From contig CP053167.1 of the NCBI GenBank assembly GCA_014607495.2, positions 5,394,001-5,458,000 on the forward strand: 64,000 nt of DNA, given 5' to 3'. Positions 24,150 to 64,000 of the stretch are shown one piece after another (the first letter of the stretch is position 1; every line of letters begins with the position of its first letter). The notes beneath the pieces were generated by a model that made no database searches, had not been told where the DNA came from, and saw nothing but the letters and a program-made list of their open reading frames with translations. Both the position numbers and the translations under genes were made by a program. This DNA comes from Carposina sasakii (Eukaryota; Arthropoda; Insecta; Lepidoptera; Carposinidae).

Positions 24150-24500
24150 TCATAATTTACAGCCCTGGGGAGTCATAAGCCTCCCCCAACAACCTCCACT
24201 CCGACCGGTCGGAAGCAGCCTGCATCCAACCGACGCCCGCGACCTTGGCCAGGTCGTCCGTCCACCTCGCGGGTGGCCTTCCCACGCTGCGTTTGCCGAT
24301 ACGTGGTATCCACTCTAGAACTTTCCGACTCCATCAGCCATCAGATCTTCGAGCTACGTGCCCTGCCCATTGCCACTTCAGCTTGCTGGACCGTTGAGCT
24401 ATGTCGATGATCTTTGTACGCCTGCGGATCTCCTCATTTCCATCTCCATCGCTCGCTGTGCGATCCTGAGCTTCTTTATGAGGCACATAGTTAGAGAGCA
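24150..24500 (-). pseudogene. RTE-type LINE: C-terminal remnant of the ORF
   Basis: Minus strand reads, with frame breaks, KLKWQWAGHVARRSDG, KVLEWIPRIGKRSVGRPP, ARWTDDLAKVAGVGWMQA and SEWRLLGEAY, the conserved C-terminal tail of lepidopteran RTE-clade retrotransposon proteins. No RT domain remains. The same tail, plus strand, is at 37713-37890. Confidence 0.65.
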
Positions 24501-27370
24501 TGGGGCGTTACCGCATAACAATCTTGACGAGTACTCGTATTCGTTGCCGGTCCGTGCATTTTACGTTACGGTTGCGCTACGTAACGTACGTAGTTTCATA
24601 TAAAATCGTACCAACAATATTTTTGCATGATATGGGACGGTTACGGTCATGCCGTCATGGTATGATACGGTACAGTGGGGAGACTCCTTTAACTTTACCA
24701 AGTATGTAATGTACCTAATGTATTACTTTGCGTAAATCGCACCCAAATATCTGTCTATCGCTATCGCCTGGTCAACACTCAATGACAATGAGTAATAATG
24801 TGCTCATTTGCCGTTCGGAGATAATAATATAGTTGTTGTTACTAGGACGTTATCAGTATGGTGGGTCAGACACTCCCCAGACACACTTCAAACATGCTAT
24901 CGACATGACGAACTCTATCACGTAAGTAGGGTAAGTCTACCACGGGTTTTACGGTGTTAAGCGTGTAGCCGTTTTATCTCTGTGAATTGTGAAAATAAGT
25001 ACAAAGGCCAAGCAGCAGCGGCCAGCCCGCGGCGGCCACCGAGTTCACCAAAATGTATGCATTATACTCGTATCATCAGTGCGCGCATTTGGCCGCATGA
25101 CATTTCGGTGAAATCGGTGGCCGCTGGGGTTAGTGAATGCCTGTTATAGCGACCACAAAAACCGAGAAAATCATCTGTGAAAATTTAAACTGTCTATAGG
25201 TATTATCAGGGTATCTGCCAGGGCTGTACTCTCGTGTGGTCGGTACGATTAGAGATTAATGTCGAGTGTCGGTAGTACATACAAGTGATCACGGTTCATA
25301 AGATGCAGCCTGGCGTTAGACAGACAGCATAGGCAAAACAATAGGGTCCCATCTGGAAACACTTGGAGGTGCATATGTGTGTTGCCAAATTTTCTTTAGG
25401 CAAGGCATTATGCCACTTCCATTTCATTAAGTGATTGTTATAGAAACTGTTAAAAAAGATAGCAGATATGGAGGCATGACTGCTATTTTTTTTTAAATCA
25501 ATTAAGTAATTGTTTCAATATCTATGAAATCAAGCACAACTAAGATATATTATTATCTTTCTTTATTGTATTAATAAAATTTCGACAAATAAAGTTGATG
25601 AAAAAATTTACAAAGGTGTGCTTATCTCTAGAGGAGATTTCTTCCAGCAAACTAGTTGGGAATGAGAAATAAACATAAAAGGTAGGTATTTGTGAATCAT
25701 AATGAAAACTGGGTATTATCTAAGGTATATAAATTGTGACCATACTAACTGTCTTAACTGGTATTCAAGTAGCATAGGACTGGAGAGATTACCACAAGAT
25801 GGAGGCTTTTACCCAGCAGTGGGCATAAAGGAGGTCCCAATGATTCTGATGAGGTTTTTGTCCGTCCGTCAGGATTATTTACTATGGACCGATGTTTTAT
25901 TGACAAAATATAACTACTCAAATATTTTTAGGAGAAAATGCAATCCGCTTAAGTTATCTGGAGAATACCGTTCACAGCTTGATTGACACATGGTAAAAGG
26001 GACAGGCAGTTAGGACTTTTCTGTTGGTACCTTAATTAGAAAAAAGTAATGTAATTTATAATGTTTATAAAATACCAAATTATGTTACTACATTTTACCA
26101 GATATACCTACCTAAAAATTCCTTTCAAATATATAATAAATGTATAATGAAAAATATTATAAAATTAGGGACGCACCTACTTAAGTAGATTGATCCTAAG
26201 TCCTATGATTATCAAAAAATACCTAAATTGCTAGGATTGCCAAATCTCTAGAAATTAAATATATCTTGCATGTGGGTATCTGCAAGCATACAGAGCGGCT
26301 TCAAGGGTGTGGGAATTTTGTTTTATTTTTTAATTAGAAAGTGCATCTCACTACACCTCAGTGATGTAAATAGGCATAAATATGTTTCTACTAAATTAAA
26401 TGCCCACGTACCTACTAAATCAATAACGTCGGTTTACTTCATACAAAAATAATTACAGAAAATAATAATTTATAAACTAGTACCCACTTCCCTACCTACC
26501 ATTGTTTTGCTTGAGTCGGTACTTTCGAAGGGATGCATGGCATGATAAGCTACAAGCGAATAGTACCTACACAATATTTGTGGGTTGCTCACCTATATGC
26601 AATATACACTTCGGCCATTGATCAAGGTTTCAATATTAAACCTAAAATAAATAATCAATAAAAAATACTTACTGTATAAAGCATACTATGCAAAGAGATC
26701 TGTTGAAATTCCTCTCCTTCATAGGATATCGGTCTTTTTCCAACATGAAACCAAAATACACACCACTCTGCTTTTAAAGTTCATAGATTAAAATATTCAC
26801 AAAAATCCAAGAATTTCACGCACTTTATGATAAGAGGAAGTAATGAAAATATATAAAAGAATATGACAATATTCCGTTATTGCATACAGCGAACGCACAG
26901 TAGTCACGACAGCTAAAAGCAGCACGACGTACGTCTCACTCGCCGTTCTTTCGAATACTGAATGAAATTGAATGAGTTTGCGCGAATGGATTAGAATGAA
27001 TGAATGAATATGAAACAAAAACAAAGAAATTTCAACCAATCAGAAAATTGAGAATGAATGAAACTGTTTAATTGTGTTACCAGAAATAACTTTAAATAAA
27101 TCCTAATAATGAGGGGTTACCAAAACATTATTTAATTTATAGACGTCCGTAGTCGGTCGCGTCGTTAATATTGCTAAGGTGGTTGGAAAACAGTGGAGTA
27201 CTAACGGAAGAGAAGACCGTAAAGTGAATGTCATACTGCGGGAAAGGGTGACCAGCAGAAAAATAATAAGAGCTGATGACGATGGTTTTAATTTTTCGTT
27301 GGTTCTAAAATAAGTCTTAATACTAGCGTTAGGGACGTTAGATATTAAATATATATTAACTTTTTATTAG
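24501..27370. other. Gene-free stretch
   Basis: Contains an inverted repeat with arms CGGCCACCGAGTTCACC and GGTGAAATCGGTGGCCG (25035-25122), a retroposon 3' tail on the minus strand (25600-25665, GTGTGCTTATCTCTAGAGG) and a GAATGA-rich simple stretch (26955-27060). No gene recognised. Confidence 0.4.
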
Positions 27371-27650
27371 CCGCGTGGTGCCGGCAGAGTAGAGTTTGTT
27401 TGTACCACCCCTGCCTACCCGTGGTGGGTATCATACGAGGCGATTAAGAGTTTCCGGGAGGTGGGCAGCTGTGCCTCCCGTACTGACAACATAGTCTGAA
27501 AATCACACTGCGGTCATCAACCCGCCTGCCCAGCGTGGTGACTATGGGCAAAACCCCCCTGTGGCAGTAGCCTTGTGGCGTGCCCTGGGGGAGGCCTACG
27601 TCCAGCAGTGGACTGCAATTTAGACTGAAGAAAAAGAAGAAGGTTATAGA
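27371..27650 (+). repeat. Family H repeat, full-length copy
   Basis: GCCGCGTGGTGCCGGCAGAG at the start, GTGGCGTGCCCTGGGGGAGG near the end, and a GAAGAAAAAGAAG tail. Further copies: 53145-53400, 55913-56035, 48523-48584 (part), 21866-22084 (-). Retroposon-like by the A-rich end. Confidence 0.65.
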
Positions 27651-27744
27651 AATAAAGATGATATTTTAAACAAATTACAATGAACAAACCGTTTTCGGGT
27701 AAAAAATGTAATTAATATCGGACAAAACTAATCATCTTAATCAC

Positions 27745-27930
27745 TAGTACATATTATAAAAAAAAGTCGCTTGCCACTTCCTGTCCGTTCCTATGTATGC
27801 TTAGATCTTTCCAACTAGGGAACGGATTTTGATGCGGTTTTTTTAATAGATAGAGTGATTAACGAGGAAGGTTTATATATTGTATAGTATCAGCATTGCA
27901 CCAGTGCGAAGCCAGAGTGGGTCGCTAGTT
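27745..27930. repeat. Family D repeat (GGATTTTGATGCGGTTTTTTT type)
   Basis: Shares ATGTATGCTTAGATCTTTCC, ACGGATTTTGATGCGG and an end with TCGCTAGTTG. Related copies at 33417-33622 and, inverted, around 38437-38585. Confidence 0.55.
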
Positions 27931-28557
27931 GAAAATAAACAATAGTATGGAAGAGGATGTTTTTTAAGTTTAAAGTTTTGGTTTATTTTGTAATTTTAAT
28001 AACGCTTTGGTAATATACTGAAAAGCTGTCAAACTAATTTTCAATAAATAAAATAAATGTTATGTTATAATAATTAATGTTATATTAAGTTTAGTTTGAA
28101 ATATTTTTTTAATAGATATGCATAGGGGAGAGTTGGCTATATTATACCATATAACTTCTATCCAATTTTGTGATATAACTATGAGAGTTATTCTTATGTT
28201 TAAGTATTTGTTTAATAGGTACGTAAGTATTCAGTTTTTTTGTTTACTCAGTTTAGTTACATAATTAAATTTACTATACATACCGTAATTGTTTTAATTA
28301 AGTGAGTAAATTATTTCCTGTAGGAATTTAAAAAAGTAGCTTACGGTACGATTTCGAGACCTGTGTAAAATCGTACTACTAGGTTCCTAAACCGATTTGC
28401 TCTGAAAATTTTAACAGTATTTTAGCTAGGGTACTTGCTTTCAAGTATTAACTTGTTCCCTCGATTTGATAATAATTAAGGCTTCAGAACATAGGACAGA
28501 AGAAGCGCAGTTTGAATACAAACCGGTAAATTATGAGTTATGAATTTATTATACATA

Positions 28558-28720
28558 AAAATCACGCCTCTTTCCCGGAGGGGTAGGCAGAGATCACGGA
28601 TCTCCATTTAGCAAATGGATAGCGATCCTGACACACCTCTTTCGCTTCATCTACTTTCATGATATTATTCATGCACGCTCGTCGGTTTAGAGTACTCTTG
28701 ACCTTTCTGACCTTTCTGTA
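28558..28720. repeat. Dispersed repeat fragment (CACGCCTCTTTCCCGGAGGG)
   Basis: Matches 18745-18880 closely, with GATCTCCATT and CTGACACACCTCTTTCG in the same order. Non-coding; class unknown. Confidence 0.5.
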
Positions 28721-28976
28721 GAATTTCACCAATTTGATTATGAATTTAAAGATATAAGAAACTCTTTGAACAGCGTCACAAACGCATCTGCATTCATACT
28801 GCTTTGCGCCGCCCTGTACTGCTACTGCTGGTTTTTTTTTAGCACGTAGACGCGTGTTAGAAATAGTTTTATATTTTTCGTCCTACCTATATCCTTCCCC
28901 GTGGTTGTCATATTTTTTATAGGTATTATTGTTTTTATTTTCTGGCAACACTATTTCGTGTTTCCGACATTTCCGT

Positions 28977-29616
28977 TAGGGATGGCGATTCTTTTTGAAA
29001 CAGATCGATTTTTAAATCGATATGAATCGTGACCTGATGAATTGATCCACAAAAAATCGAAGTTGATTTCCAAAATAAACTATCTTTTTTCAAATTTGCT
29101 TTTAGAATGTACATATAAATCAATTTTACTAAAACCAAGACAAATATTATAACGATCTTTTAATCAGTAAAATCAGGGAATTCGATAATAACAAATTTTT
29201 AATTACCATATCAAAGTATCAGATAAAAAACACGACAATTATTTTCAAAATTTATTGGTTACAAAGCAAATAGATAATTTAGATGACGCAATGTCAATCA
29301 CAGCACAGATACAAAAAGTCAAAGATTATAAACATTTAAACGTAACTTTTCTTTATTGAAGAGAAGTGAGGCGAAGGAGATTAAACACATAGCCATCCCG
29401 CGAGTTTTTGATTAATTAACCGGCAGCACTCCTGTAATATGGGCACCTTCAACTAACTGTATGGTTTATACCAAAAAGAAAAAATCAAATGTCGATTTTA
29501 AAGGGTGATGTATTGATCCAATGAATAGATTCAGTACTACATATCGATTTAAAAATAGTTTTTTTTTGCTCGAAAAAGCGATTTTTCGATTAATCGATCT
29601 CAGATCGCCATCCCTA
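28977..29616. mobile_element. hAT-type MITE, 640 bp, 8-bp ATTTCCGT duplication
   Basis: Inverted ends TAGGGATGGCGAT...ATCGCCATCCCTA, and exact ATTTCCGT repeats at 28969-28976 and 29617-29624. The ends are rich in TCGATTTTTAAATCGAT-like palindromes. No transposase. It stops about 190 bp before the candidate first donor of msps. Confidence 0.8.
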
Positions 29617-29624
29617 ATTTCCGT

Positions 29625-29806
29625 TCTATTCCGCCGTCCATTGCAAAGTTAAAAAAAACGACAGAAAAAGAACAACGACGTCGTTTCTTTTTGTCGGTTA
29701 AAATTATTCTTGTCTTTCTATATTATGTGAGTGAATACAATAGTTTGTGTTCTTTCGATATAAGTTCTATCTTTTTATTCCGTGAACACATAAACACGGT
29801 AGTACG
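29625..29806 (+). promoter_or_regulatory. msps: Candidate msps promoter and non-coding first exon
   Basis: The first strong donor upstream of the coding start that could pair with the 31110 acceptor is GTAAGT at 29807. The 180 bp before it lie just after a hAT-type MITE and contain CG-containing, gene-start-like sequence (CGACGTCGTTTC). No clear TATA box. This is inference from splice signals alone. Confidence 0.3.
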
Positions 29807-31110
29807 GTAAGTGTCGTGACATTTGATTATTAACAAATTATGATGGGAAAGTAACCGTTTTAGAGATTGTAACTGCGATCTAGTTTCATATCTTGGCCTT
29901 TATTGAGTGCAGCTGGCTATAAATGAATCGGCTCTCAAATTATGGTTCCGTAATATTGGTCAGGCTTTAATAAATCTTGATTGCAGCTTGCTGGTATATT
30001 GTCGGTTGACTCACCAGTGTAATGTATTGTTTCTATGATTTAAAATGCACACCTACGCACTAAAGAAAGTGGGCAATGCAACCAAGATATTAATTTACAA
30101 ATTAAATTAGGTCTTTGTTTGCCACCTCTAAAATATAGGTGTAATGTGTAATCAATGTAATGTGTATTGTTACTAAAGTAGGACAGGGTCTATATTATAC
30201 ATTTGTGCTTACAATAATGCTTTTATACTCAGATATTTTAATTTCGATTTAAAAAGTTTTGCTTTTATCCCTAGCCAAAATATGTAAGTAAAAATTAATC
30301 CACATGGACTGGTGTCCCTGAGTTTTGAAGCTTCCATTTCATTGTCAGGGTAAACTAGAGTCCATGTTTGAACTTGTTTATATTTACTCAATAATATCCA
30401 TGGTTTATTCTCAACAAAATGTAAAGAACTGGGGCTGTGTGAAACTAGTGAAACACATACACATCACAATTTAAAGTGAATCTTATTGGAAGCATTGTTC
30501 CTGTGTGTGTACACTCCACAGCTTTTAACATTATGTATTATATTTTATAAATGTCTTACATACATTATAGTGTACCTTTAGCAGCTTTATTCGCTGAAGC
30601 CTGTCAACTTTTCTATCACAGCTTTACCTATACTATAAGATTCATATTTATTACTAGCGAACGCCCATGACAGTCCGTGTGGACTGCAGAAAAAACAATG
30701 TCGAAATTATCCAAGATAAAAACATTTTCCCGAGATAAAAAGTAGTCTTGTTAAGTGGGATCTGTCACAATATATTCCTGAAAACTGCATTGAAATTGGT
30801 CCAGCCGTTTCTGAGATTAGCATGCATAAACATCAATCCGCTACAATTTTATTATACATATGTATGTAGATGTGGGCCAACTACACATATACAAAATATT
30901 TCATTGTAATTGAGCTGTATTTGAGTTTTAGCAAGACAAATAGCACACTTTTTTTTACACATGATTGCAATACTTGCAATTTTGAAAAGCAACAATACAT
31001 TTTGCCAATACTTGTTCAATGTTGCAGTGTTATTTTCACTTTTATAATTTAAATGATAAGCTTACAATGGGTGGTCAATATTAATTCCAAGATTATTGCT
31101 TTCTCAACAG
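29807..31110 (+). other. Candidate 5' UTR intron of msps
   Basis: Lies between the donor at 29807 and the acceptor at 31110 if the inferred first exon is right. Contains a 5'-part family B copy (30652-30865). Confidence 0.35.
30652..30865 (+). repeat. Family B copy, 3'-truncated
   Basis: ACGCCCATGACAGTCCGTGT at the start, CTGAAAACTGCATTGAAATT in the middle. It stops after GCATGCATAAAC and then resumes the family end (ATCCGCTACAATTTTATTAT), so about 100 bp are deleted. Confidence 0.6.
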
Positions 31111-61159
<30,049 letters not shown>

Positions 61160-63474
61160 AACCTTCTCACTCGCACGCACCACGGACTTGGCAACTATCT
61201 CACTCTCATAGTTATACCCATTGTCAAATTGAACACAGGTATTCCTCATTTAGAATAGAAATTGTCAAAAAAGTTTTGTGATAATTTTATCTATACGAGA
61301 TTAGCGACTCGAATTTTAACCTTATTGTATTGATTTTTCGTCCTTACGGCCTATTTAGAACCATTGATGTATTAGAACGCGTTAAAATGACAATACACGT
61401 GAAAACTATCGTTGGCAACAGGGTATTGCTTTAAAATCTTGCAAATACGTGTTTCTATAAGAATGGTGTCATTTTCAAAATATTTTGATGGCCGTTATTC
61501 GCGAAAACAATTTGTGTTATCACAAAACCGTGTCTAAAGTTCAATTAAATCACAGTTTAACTTGACATTTTGAAGTTAGACAACTTTTTGTGATAACACG
61601 ACATGTGATTATTGTCTAGAATGAGCGTTAAATATAATTACATGATAGAAGGCTTAAAATTGTGTTCTTACCCTTGTTTGCTGTAATATTAGCGTGAAAA
61701 AATAATCCAAAAGACTAAAAAAAAGTGTGGTCATGCACTCACGACATTGCACTGACACGTCATCAGCGTTTTGCCCCATGATTTCGTCTGATTATATAAT
61801 GATATTCATTAAATATAACAAAGTAGTACATAGTTAAAATTGTAACAAATTTTACTCTCCTTAACTTTTTTATGACATTGTAACTCGTGTACCTATAGAG
61901 GAAAATATTAGTTACTCAGCAAAAATTATAATAAATGGCTTGAATTTATGGTAAACTATTTTCGAGATACAATGTAAAATTCAATAATAGAATAGATAAG
62001 TATAAATACGCACCATATAATTTGAGCGCTAACTCTCAAGACCTTTTCATACTATACTCGTATGTGAGTTTTTGAATTTGGTCAAATTATGTGCTATGGT
62101 TTTATCGCATGATCTATAAATCAAATAACAACAACAATAGAAGAGATCCTTAAATAATCATGACATTAAAGTTATTAATAAAGAAATGGAAAAATTCCTC
62201 ACCCGGGTGGGAATCGAACCCACGACGCATTCCGTGCAAGTGCTCTTACCACTGAGCTACCGGGTCAATTACTCGGATGACGAATTTTACCATCTTAAAA
62301 AAGTTAAATTACATTAAAGTTGTCCCGTAATTTTGTTATTTGTTTATAGTTGGTTATGTGTAAGCGAGTTTACAAACTAGGCGCATAATTACACATTTTA
62401 ATTTTAATTTAACATCATTTAAAATTACTGCCCCTTTCAGGTGTTGAAAACTTTGAGATACATTAATAACCAATTAGAAAAATGCTAGAAGTACATTTAC
62501 TGCCTGTAGTCTAGTCAGTGTAGAGTAAGTTTTGAGATCAGTAGTTCTGAGCCCGCGGGTACTCAGTACTCCACAACTTTCTTCCTGAGCCGGTCTTTTA
62601 ATTTTGCGAAAAAATATTTAGAAGCTCTGGTCTAGATTATTATGCTAAAATGTTGCCATTTAAGACGTATTCAACGTAGAGTTCCTAAAAATGCGTCTAG
62701 TTTTAAACTTGCAATACGCCCCTCACTTTATAATGAAAAGAGGAAATAGGTTTAAAAAAAACGCTTAAATAACGAATCTGTCAATGTAGTCTTCATCGTG
62801 TTTGAAAACTATTTTTGATGCGTATATTCTCACAGGTTAATTTGAGAATTATGATTGTTTAGTTCATCAGTAGGTTTATCGCGATTACTTGTGCCAAGAA
62901 GACGCTGAGACGGGAAAGCCAGATGAAGTAATTACAAAAATAATCCGACATTTGTATAGTACTGTAGTTTTATAATGACATATTTTTGTACCCTCAATTT
63001 GCTTAATTTATTAAACTAAAACGAGCTGTTCTATATGTTGATACCTTTTTTATTCATTCTCGTCTCTATTGTAGGCACAGTAAGCGCGGAATTTTGAATA
63101 AGGGTGCGTTTCTATTTAGGTGAAGCTAGGCTGGACAGGAATTGACCAATGGCAATACGAGAGGAATAAAATTGCCCGTTAGCTTTTTGGAACATTTTGA
63201 TTGGTCCATGAAGGCACTCTATTTCACCTCCCCGCGTCATCTTAATAGAAATGCACACTAAGAATGGTTATACCCGATCACTAGTTTTGAATCGTTCTAA
63301 GAGTTTTTGATTGTTTTCCTATATTTTTTGTGGAATTTGTGAAGTATTTTGTTGTCTTATAATTTTATATTTAAGAATAGACTTTGGGAGGCGACTGGTA
63401 TAAACACTATGTATTGTTGATTTAAACGAATTTTTATGGCACTGTATTTCCGAGTATTTACCAACCTAAATAAA
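61160..63474 (+). other. msps: msps 3' UTR and possible poly(A) signals
   Basis: AT-rich sequence after the stop. AATAAA occurs at 61930-61935, 63469-63474 and 63598-63603, so the transcript end cannot be fixed. A tRNA-headed SINE sits antisense at 62171-62267 and an inverted repeat at 61514-61599. If the later signals are used, both lie in the mature mRNA. Confidence 0.4.
62171..62267 (-). repeat. tRNA-derived SINE family A, after the msps stop
   Basis: Minus strand: ACCCGGTAGCTCAGTGGTAA, GGGTTCGATTCCCACCCGGG and the TTTCTTTATTAATAACTTTA tail; well preserved. About 5 bp are missing between box A and box B relative to the copy at 44893. Confidence 0.7.
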
Positions 63475-63635
63475 TACTTTACTTCTGAAAATGATGTCAC
63501 ATGTATCTAAAACTAGTTTACTTCAAGTGCCCTTTAATGTCGTAACTATGTATTCGTTTACATAGTTTTTATGCTGGTTGTACTTTATATAGCCTTAAAT
63601 AAATCGTATGGGTGCTTCTGATCGCATTCTCCAAG
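63475..63635. other. Short AT-rich spacer beyond the msps 3' end
   Basis: Contains a further AATAAA at 63598. No other feature seen. Confidence 0.35.
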
Positions 63636-63839
63636 TCATAAGTGTCCTCTTTTGCCACTCGTAGATGGTTTACTTATAAACCTTGAAATATTGGTTTTCT
63701 CTCGTCTGTATAGTAACCAGGCGTTGACTGTCACCATATCTATCATATGGAAAAATATCCGATGTTTCTTGACCTTATCTGGATCCGAATAGCCAAGAAG
63801 AGCATCCAATAAGCGGTTTTTATAAAAGCAATACTGCAT
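63636..63839 (-). pseudogene. piggyBac-type transposase fragment
   Basis: Reads KKHRIFFHMIDMVTVNAWLL then YRREK, matching the piggyBac DDE-domain segment usually written W..RIFFHLLDM..VNAWLLYRR. The 67-residue open frame ends after a basic tail and lacks the catalytic Asp residues, the N-terminal part and the C-terminal Cys-rich finger. The residues before it (CFYKNRLLDALLGYSDPDK) are not typical. A relic; the window ends before more can be seen. Confidence 0.55.
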
Positions 63840-64000
63840 TTCTCAATGTTACTCATGTATTGTTTATAATTACTTATCATGTTAACAGTTTCATCCAGTA
63901 GGTTTATTAGAAAACTTAGTAGCTGAGATGAGGCTTTTATATCTCTAGTTTACATAATTTGAATTACCTTGTCTAATATTTCTTTATAGAAATCATTCCC

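Noticed and set aside
24358..24709. Plus-strand open frames over the RTE remnant
   Set aside because: The recognisable protein motifs lie on the minus strand; the plus frames are shadows.

Overview
The window is a stretch of insect nuclear genome, most probably from a moth or butterfly (Lepidoptera). It is AT-rich, has short exons in long introns, and is packed with repeat types familiar from Lepidoptera: tRNA-headed SINEs, RTE-type LINE tails, hAT, Tc1/mariner, Harbinger-like and piggyBac remnants, and retroposon-like families with CCCGCGAC...TCCGCGTGG ends. It holds one large protein-coding gene and one small RNA gene.

Left half (1-29.6 kb): no intact protein-coding gene is visible. A U2 snRNA gene lies on the minus strand (2657-2844), with a diverged copy of its promoter pointing the other way about 350 bp off. 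The rest is repeats: a 207-bp-arm foldback (4020-4585), a 129-bp minisatellite (about 5085-5875), a decayed THAP-type exon (12105-12175), three hAT-type elements with exact or near-exact 8-bp target duplications, and a 1.53-kb element with doubled inverted ends that carries a broken reverse-transcriptase-related frame.

Right half (29.6-63.5 kb): the XMAP215/ch-TOG/Msps microtubule polymerase gene on the plus strand. I assembled 36 coding exons by hand. Every junction keeps phase and uses GT-AG, giving 2017 residues: five TOG domains, two basic linkers and the conserved C-terminal domain. Msps/XMAP215 adds tubulin to microtubule plus ends and works at spindle poles and kinetochores. Its introns hold SINEs, MITEs and an intact-looking Tc1 transposon.

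The most unusual feature is at the end of coding exon 32 (56269-56643). A 75-bp unit holding the last 21 codons of the exon plus the 5' splice site is tandemly repeated five times. This leaves four identical GT donors and one GC donor, and each added repeat is exactly 25 in-frame codons, so splicing could lengthen the C-terminal domain in steps. The same intron carries a 1709-bp Tc1 element inserted into the end of an older MITE. Intron 24 ends in a duplicated 3' splice site. A fragment of a piggyBac-type transposase closes the window.
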